A stretch of DNA of 16,525 bases. Origin: Methanocorpusculum sp. (GTDB taxonomy: Archaea > Halobacteriota > Methanomicrobia > Methanomicrobiales > Methanocorpusculaceae). The DNA lies in NCBI GenBank assembly GCA_029986975.1, contig DALTWR010000002.1, positions 1 to 16,525 of the forward strand, in the 5' to 3' direction. Position numbers and translations under genes: made by a program. The notes under the pieces were generated by a model that saw only the letters and a program-made list of their open reading frames with translations, was not told the DNA's origin and did no database searches. Of the stretch, positions 12,935-16,525 are shown piece after piece; within the stretch, counting starts at the first letter, position 1, and each line of letters starts with the position of its first letter.

Positions 12935-14515
12935 TTAGAGTATCTTTGAGGAGACAGTCATAAAGACCGGACCGCGCAGGTCAATCTTCTTTTTATTGTC
13001 TGTGATGTAGCGCATAGTCCAGTCTTCAATCTTTACATTGATGTCGCTTGGATGCTTTGACATCTTAATCTGCACAGAAGTTCCTTCGCCCATGCGTGCT
13101 GCCTCTTCAATTCTCGCGAGGGCAAGATTTCCTGCTGCATAGAGGAATGAAATGCCGGTATCAGTTCCTTCAGCGCGGACGTCTGCGAACTTTTCAGTGT
13201 CCGGAACGCCTAAGACGGCGCCGTTTCTGACAAAGATTTCATTCAGCGCTGCAGGGCCTAAGAGCGTAGAGTCTGCTTCCGGCTCTTCAACAGTGATTTC
13301 AACTTTCTGTCCGTAGAGTTCTCCGGTCCATGCGGTAAATGCGCACGGGGATTTCTCTGCAGCGTGGGCTTTTGCAGTCTCCATTACTGCATAGACCGCA
13401 TGGCGGCCTTCAACAGTCTGTGCCTCTTCCTTTAATCCGATGCCGCGTGCAACCTGCAGGTCAGAATATACCGGCGGATAGAGCTGTGCGTAGGAGAGCT
13501 TTCTTACATCTTCTGCCTGCGTTAAGACCATAGCAAGGCGCTCAACACCCATACCTAAATTCATAACAGGAACGCCTACGCCATATTCTGCGAGGGCTGC
13601 AGGAGAATAGATACCAAACGTTGCAACCTCAACCCAGCCGTGAACCGGATGCTTTCCGTACACCTCAGTCTGCGTTCCGGGCATGTAGTACTTTGAACGC
13701 TTATCGTCAGGTCTGAACTGGAACTCGGTAAAGCCGAAGGCGGAAAGAAGACCTGCTGCAACTGCTTTTCCTTCCTCAACCGTTACATCTTCGCCTGCGA
13801 CAATACAGGATGCAGAGTGGTAGGTTCGAAGGTGTGTTGCATCCTCCTCCTGTTCACGGCGGAAACAGCGGTCAACAGAGAACATGCGAATCGGAAGCGG
13901 GCGTTTGTCCCACATCTGCGCAAGCGAGAGGAACCAGCCGCTTGTGGTATGTGAACGAAGGGTTGTTCTCGAAGATTCCGGTGCGAGTTCTTTGAACTCC
14001 GGGAAAACTGCATCAAGGACGTGGACAACAACACCGTCGTCTGCATTTAATGCTACAGCCATCTCGTGTGCGAGGTCGTCTCCATCGAACTTTCCTTTCT
14101 TGTAGCGGTGCAGACACTTCATCAGTTTTTCGTCAGCACCCTCTTCGAGCGGTTTTCCTAAGATTTCTGCAATCTTGTCCAGACGTTCCTTGGAGATGCC
14201 GACATTCGGGCGCGGCAGACCGCCGACGTAGAATACACGGTCAAGAACTGCTGCAGCTTCAGGTCCGAACTGGCGGTAGATATCCGACTCATCAATAAAG
14301 ACCGGAACCATCGCCTCATCGAATCCCATCGAAAGGTATGCTGCGCGCAAACGGGCGATAGTATCAAAGATAGGATGAACCTGAGCTCTGCGGTAGGTGT
14401 AGCGCGGATAAATGTTTGCTGCCTGCGGCGGCGTAATTACTGAAGGTCCGGCATGCCATGCGCCTTCAAAATCAGACTTCCGGCGTTCTCTGAATTCTTC
14501 TATGTCAAATTTCAT
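12935..14515 (-). CDS. sepS: O-phosphoserine--tRNA(Cys) ligase (SepRS)
   Basis: A 526-residue class II aminoacyl-tRNA synthetase that loads phosphoserine onto tRNA(Cys). The PLP enzyme SepCysS (not in this window) then converts it to Cys-tRNA(Cys), the indirect route used by most methanogens. Seen: N-terminal [20 protein letters not shown] with TPP…[18 protein letters not shown] (183-195); motif 2 region [20 protein letters not shown] (213-232); [18 protein letters not shown]; and motif 3 [14 protein letters not shown] (318-331). The C-terminal part is the anticodon-binding region. Length fits the family (about 530). GAGGAG precedes the ATG, which overlaps the taw1 stop by 4 nt. No truncation. 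Confidence 0.96.
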   Translation of the reverse strand: MKFDIEEFRERRKSDFEGAWHAGPSVITPPQAANIYPRYTYRRAQVHPIFDTIARLRAAYLSMGFDEAMVPVFIDESDIYRQFGPEAAAVLDRVFYVGGLPRPNVGISKERLDKIAEILGKPLEEGADEKLMKCLHRYKKGKFDGDDLAHEMAVALNADDGVVVHVLDAVFPEFKELAPESSRTTLRSHTTSGWFLSLAQMWDKRPLPIRMFSVDRCFRREQEEDATHLRTYHSASCIVAGEDVTVEEGKAVAAGLLSAFGFTEFQFRPDDKRSKYYMPGTQTEVYGKHPVHGWVEVATFGIYSPAALAEYGVGVPVMNLGMGVERLAMVLTQAEDVRKLSYAQLYPPVYSDLQVARGIGLKEEAQTVEGRHAVYAVMETAKAHAAEKSPCAFTAWTGELYGQKVEITVEEPEADSTLLGPAALNEIFVRNGAVLGVPDTEKFADVRAEGTDTGISFLYAAGNLALARIEEAARMGEGTSVQIKMSKHPSDINVKIEDWTMRYITDNKKKIDLRGPVFMTVSSKIL

Positions 14516-15450
14516 TTTTGTCTCCTCATGACAACAACGCGGCTCGGCTCATTTTCATCCATCAGTTCATAGCGGGAAAGCGATGCTGTCTTTCCCGCGA
14601 ATGCTCTGATTTCAGTCATGTCCGGCGCCGCAGTTTCTGATAATCTTATTCGACTGTATCCAAGATACATGTATCCTTTGATTTCAACATACATTGGTTT
14701 TGTACGCATGATAATCTTTGCAAAGGATGCCGCATCTTCATCAGTATCATTCAGCCCTTTAACAAGCGTAGTCCGCACAGCTGTACGGACGCCTTCGGCT
14801 TCTTTTTCCTGCAGAAGGTCTAAGGATTTCTGGATGTTCTCCCACATCTCAGAGGCATTGCCTATTGGTCTGCAGATTTTCTCATACTGCTCCAGGCACC
14901 CTGCATCAAGCGAGAGATACAGCTGTGTCGGGGCAATTTTCTGAATCATCGACGGGTTTGTGCCGTTTGAAACTACAAAGACCGAGCGCCCTCCCTCTTT
15001 TAAGAGCGTAATCAGTTCCGGAAGTTTCGGATAGAGTGTGGGCTCTCCTGATAGAGATACCGCAAACTGCGTAGGATGCGCGGTCGCTTCTTTCCAGAAC
15101 TCAGGGTTTGAAAATGGTTTGTCCCCGGAAAGTCCTTTGCGCTGCAGCGCGGGGATTGCAGAGACTATCTCTTCAGGGGATAAGACCTCGTCTGGTTCAA
15201 TCTCATACTCCATAGAGCGCCAGCAGAACACACAGCGCTGATTACAGCGCAGAGTAGGTGTCATCTGTACGCATTTAGCCGTTTCAATGCCGTAGAACTG
15301 GTGTTTGTAGCAGGATTCACCGCCGCGCACAGCACGTTTACACCACATACATGGTTTTACTGCCGCACTGCTTTTTTCAGAGATAAAGTTGTATCCCTGT
15401 CTGTGCAGCGCTTCACGCGGAGTTAAGGTATCTGCAGGTTTTCGATACAT
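14512..15450 (-). CDS. taw1: tRNA-4-demethylwyosine synthase (TYW1/Taw1), radical SAM
   Basis: Radical SAM enzyme (312 residues) that builds the tricyclic 4-demethylwyosine base at G37 of tRNA(Phe) from N1-methylguanosine and pyruvate. The SAM cluster motif CNQRCVFCW is at residues 69-77. Three further cysteines that suit the second [4Fe-4S] cluster lie before it in KPCMWC, GESC and [20 protein letters not shown] and VVSNGTNP are the family's SAM-binding and barrel motifs, and VKGLNDTD and [12 protein letters not shown] follow. I chose ATG 15450 ([15 protein letters not shown]) because the length then matches Methanocaldococcus Taw1; an in-frame ATG at 15510, preceded by GAGTGAT, would add 20 residues. 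Coupled to sepS by ATGA overlap. Confidence 0.92.
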   Translation of the reverse strand: MYRKPADTLTPREALHRQGYNFISEKSSAAVKPCMWCKRAVRGGESCYKHQFYGIETAKCVQMTPTLRCNQRCVFCWRSMEYEIEPDEVLSPEEIVSAIPALQRKGLSGDKPFSNPEFWKEATAHPTQFAVSLSGEPTLYPKLPELITLLKEGGRSVFVVSNGTNPSMIQKIAPTQLYLSLDAGCLEQYEKICRPIGNASEMWENIQKSLDLLQEKEAEGVRTAVRTTLVKGLNDTDEDAASFAKIIMRTKPMYVEIKGYMYLGYSRIRLSETAAPDMTEIRAFAGKTASLSRYELMDENEPSRVVVMRRQK

Positions 15451-15557
15451 GGCGGATATACCGTAACAGTGTTTGTGTGGGTTTGATTTATTACTTATCA
15501 CCAGAAACATATTGTAGCATCACTCTGCAGATTGGCTGCGGTTTTGCATTTACGCAA
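15451..15557. promoter_or_regulatory. Divergent promoter region of taw1-sepS and pdxK
   Basis: About 107 bp separate the two divergent start codons. An AT-rich block around 15483-15498 (TTTATTACTTAT on the plus strand, AATAAATC on the minus) could supply TATA elements to both directions. Neither gene has a strong Shine-Dalgarno at the preferred start. Confidence 0.35.
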
Positions 15558-16385
15558 ATGAAAGACACTCGTGTAGTTACTATTCAGGATATTTCCTGTT
15601 TCGGGCAGTGTTCGCTTACGGTGGCTCTGCCTCTTATATCAGCGTGCGGCATTGAAACGGTCGTTTTACCGACTGCCGTATTATCAACACACACCTCCGG
15701 ATTTACCGGTTTTACCTGCCGCGATTTGGCAGAAGACATTCCGGAGATTAAGAAACACTGGGAAAGTATTCCGCTCGAATTTGATGCGGTCTATACCGGA
15801 TACCTTGGAAGCACGGAAGAAGTTGCCTCTGTAATGGAACTTATGGATGCTTTTCCCTCGCTGCGCATCGTAGATCCTGCGATGGCTGATAACGGCGTTC
15901 TCTATCCGGCCTTTGATATGGCATACGTTTCCGAGATGAAAAAACTCTGCAGTACTGCAGATATTGTTATCCCGAATATCACTGAGGCATGTATGCTTAC
16001 TGATATGCCGTACAAAACAGAGTATGATGAATCTTACATCCGTGAACTGATTGACAGATTATCCGGTCTCGGCGCAAAGACGGTTATTCTGACCGGTGTC
16101 AGTTACAAGGCGGCGCGCACAGGCGTTGCTGTCTTTGAAAACGGTACGTATTCTTACTATGAACACAAGAAAATTGACCGCAGCTGTCACGGCACAGGAG
16201 ATGTCTATGCATCCGCATTTGTCGGCGCGTTGTTCAACGGAAATGATGCTTACACATCAGCAAAGATTGCGGCTGACTTTACTGTCCGCTGTATTGAAAA
16301 CACCATCGGCGATGAAAAACACTGGTACGGTGTGAAGTTTGAAACAATGATTCCGGAACTGATTGCTGCAGTCAGGAAAGAATAA
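15558..16385 (+). CDS. pdxK: Pyridoxamine/pyridoxal kinase (PdxK/PdxY family)
   Basis: A 275-residue ribokinase-like enzyme that phosphorylates pyridoxal or pyridoxamine to the coenzyme form in PLP salvage. Family features: N-terminal TIQDISCFGQCSLTVALPLI, then LPTAVLSTHTSGFTGFTCRDL (38-57), DAVYTGYLGS, VDPAMADNG (105-113), PNITEACML and the anion-hole/ATP motif HGTGD at 211-215 with catalytic D215. It most resembles the kinases of Firmicutes (ISC.G.CSLTVALP, AVLSTHT), suggesting transfer from a bacterium. ATG 15558 (MKDTRVVTIQ) is preferred because it matches the family; the frame is open from ATG 15477. No Shine-Dalgarno is visible. It is divergent from taw1-sepS, whose pathway partner SepCysS needs PLP. 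Confidence 0.9.
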   Translation: MKDTRVVTIQDISCFGQCSLTVALPLISACGIETVVLPTAVLSTHTSGFTGFTCRDLAEDIPEIKKHWESIPLEFDAVYTGYLGSTEEVASVMELMDAFPSLRIVDPAMADNGVLYPAFDMAYVSEMKKLCSTADIVIPNITEACMLTDMPYKTEYDESYIRELIDRLSGLGAKTVILTGVSYKAARTGVAVFENGTYSYYEHKKIDRSCHGTGDVYASAFVGALFNGNDAYTSAKIAADFTVRCIENTIGDEKHWYGVKFETMIPELIAAVRKE

Positions 16386-16400
16386 TCGTAACTATTCAGC

Positions 16401-16414
16401 CTCTTTATTTTTTC
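16401..16414 (+). terminator. T-rich terminator after pdxK
   Basis: CTCTTTATTTTTTCT follows the pdxK stop by about 15 nt, with T6 at 16408-16413. Confidence 0.5.
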
Positions 16415-16456
16415 TATATGAATTTACTCTTCCCAGTGCGTTTTGACTCCTGAAAC

Positions 16457-16484
16457 CGCAAATCTGCGCAAATCCACGCAAATC
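16457..16484. repeat. Three CGCAAATC direct repeats at 10-bp period
   Basis: CGCAAATC occurs at 16457-16464, 16467-16474 and 16477-16484, each followed by two variable bases. The exact one-helical-turn spacing places all copies on the same DNA face, as in clustered protein-binding sites. Confidence 0.7.
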
Positions 16485-16508
16485 GCAGCCCTATTCACCC
16501 CAGCTGTT

Positions 16509-16525
16509 CCACGCTTATCGCGTGG
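16509..16525. repeat. Hairpin at the window edge
   Basis: CCACGC-TTATC-GCGTGG is a perfect 6-bp stem with a 5-nt loop; its continuation is cut by the end of the window. Confidence 0.5.

Noticed and set aside
15477..15557. N-terminal extension of the pyridoxal kinase from ATG 15477
   Set aside because: The extra 27 residues have no family match and would run into the divergent promoter region; family alignment supports ATG 15558.
16457..16525. Start of a CRISPR array
   Set aside because: The repeats are only 8 bp with 2-bp spacers, far from CRISPR repeat and spacer lengths; the terminal hairpin occurs once in the window.

Overview
The window is a piece of an archaeal chromosome, most likely from a methanogen of the order Methanomicrobiales, possibly close to Methanocorpusculum (the genus is inference). 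The evidence is the archaeal/eukaryotic-type translation and RNA-processing set (L15e, L37Ae, L39e, L31e, L18Ae, S19e, eIF6, SBDS, RNase P proteins, KEOPS Pcc1, Brix protein, RpoP, 20S proteasome alpha, both prefoldin subunits). A phosphoserine-tRNA ligase (SepS), found mainly in methanogens and their relatives, points the same way. Shine-Dalgarno sites of the GAGGTGA type sit before many genes, while a few genes look leaderless behind an archaeal TATA box.

Layout. Positions 1-106 hold the 5' end of a bacterial-type hypoxanthine phosphoribosyltransferase gene (minus). Positions 164-1313 are a complete IS481-type insertion sequence with perfect 26-bp terminal inverted repeats. It separates hpt from a structured intergenic stretch (1314-1445) and a tRNA-Val(UAC) gene (plus, 1446-1519). 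A Nudix hydrolase gene (1580-1984, minus) follows.

From 10174 down to 2058 run two long minus-strand operons. Operon A (10174 to 7018) is rps19e, PDCD5-like, a PP-loop ATPase of unknown function, rpl39e, rpl31e, eif6, rpl18a, pfdA, ending at a hairpin plus T10 terminator. Operon B (6855 to 2058) is rpl15e, rnp3, rnp2, psmA, SBDS, rpl37Ae, rpoP, Brix, pcc1, pfdB. B is the classical archaeal 'exosome/proteasome superoperon', but the exosome genes rrp4/rrp41/rrp42 normally expected between SBDS and rpl37Ae are absent. The operons join ribosome assembly and maturation (SBDS, eIF6, Brix), tRNA processing and modification (RNase P, KEOPS), and protein folding and turnover (prefoldin, proteasome). 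Each ends in one prefoldin subunit gene.

Upstream of operon A lies a metabolic and tRNA section, also minus: aspartate ammonia-lyase (10332-11768), an LCAT-like alpha/beta hydrolase (11874-12881) and a taw1-sepS pair with a 4-nt overlap (15450-12935). A bacterial-like pyridoxamine/pyridoxal kinase diverges on the plus strand (15558-16385). The last 140 bases are non-coding and carry three CGCAAATC repeats at an exact 10-bp period and a small hairpin.

The most notable non-coding signals are a pair of RNA hairpins, one with a GAAA tetraloop, in the rps19e leader; a palindrome abutting the rpl15e TATA box; and competing helices between the IS and the tRNA. Several metabolic genes (hpt, aspA, pdxK, LCAT-like) look bacterial in type and may have been acquired.
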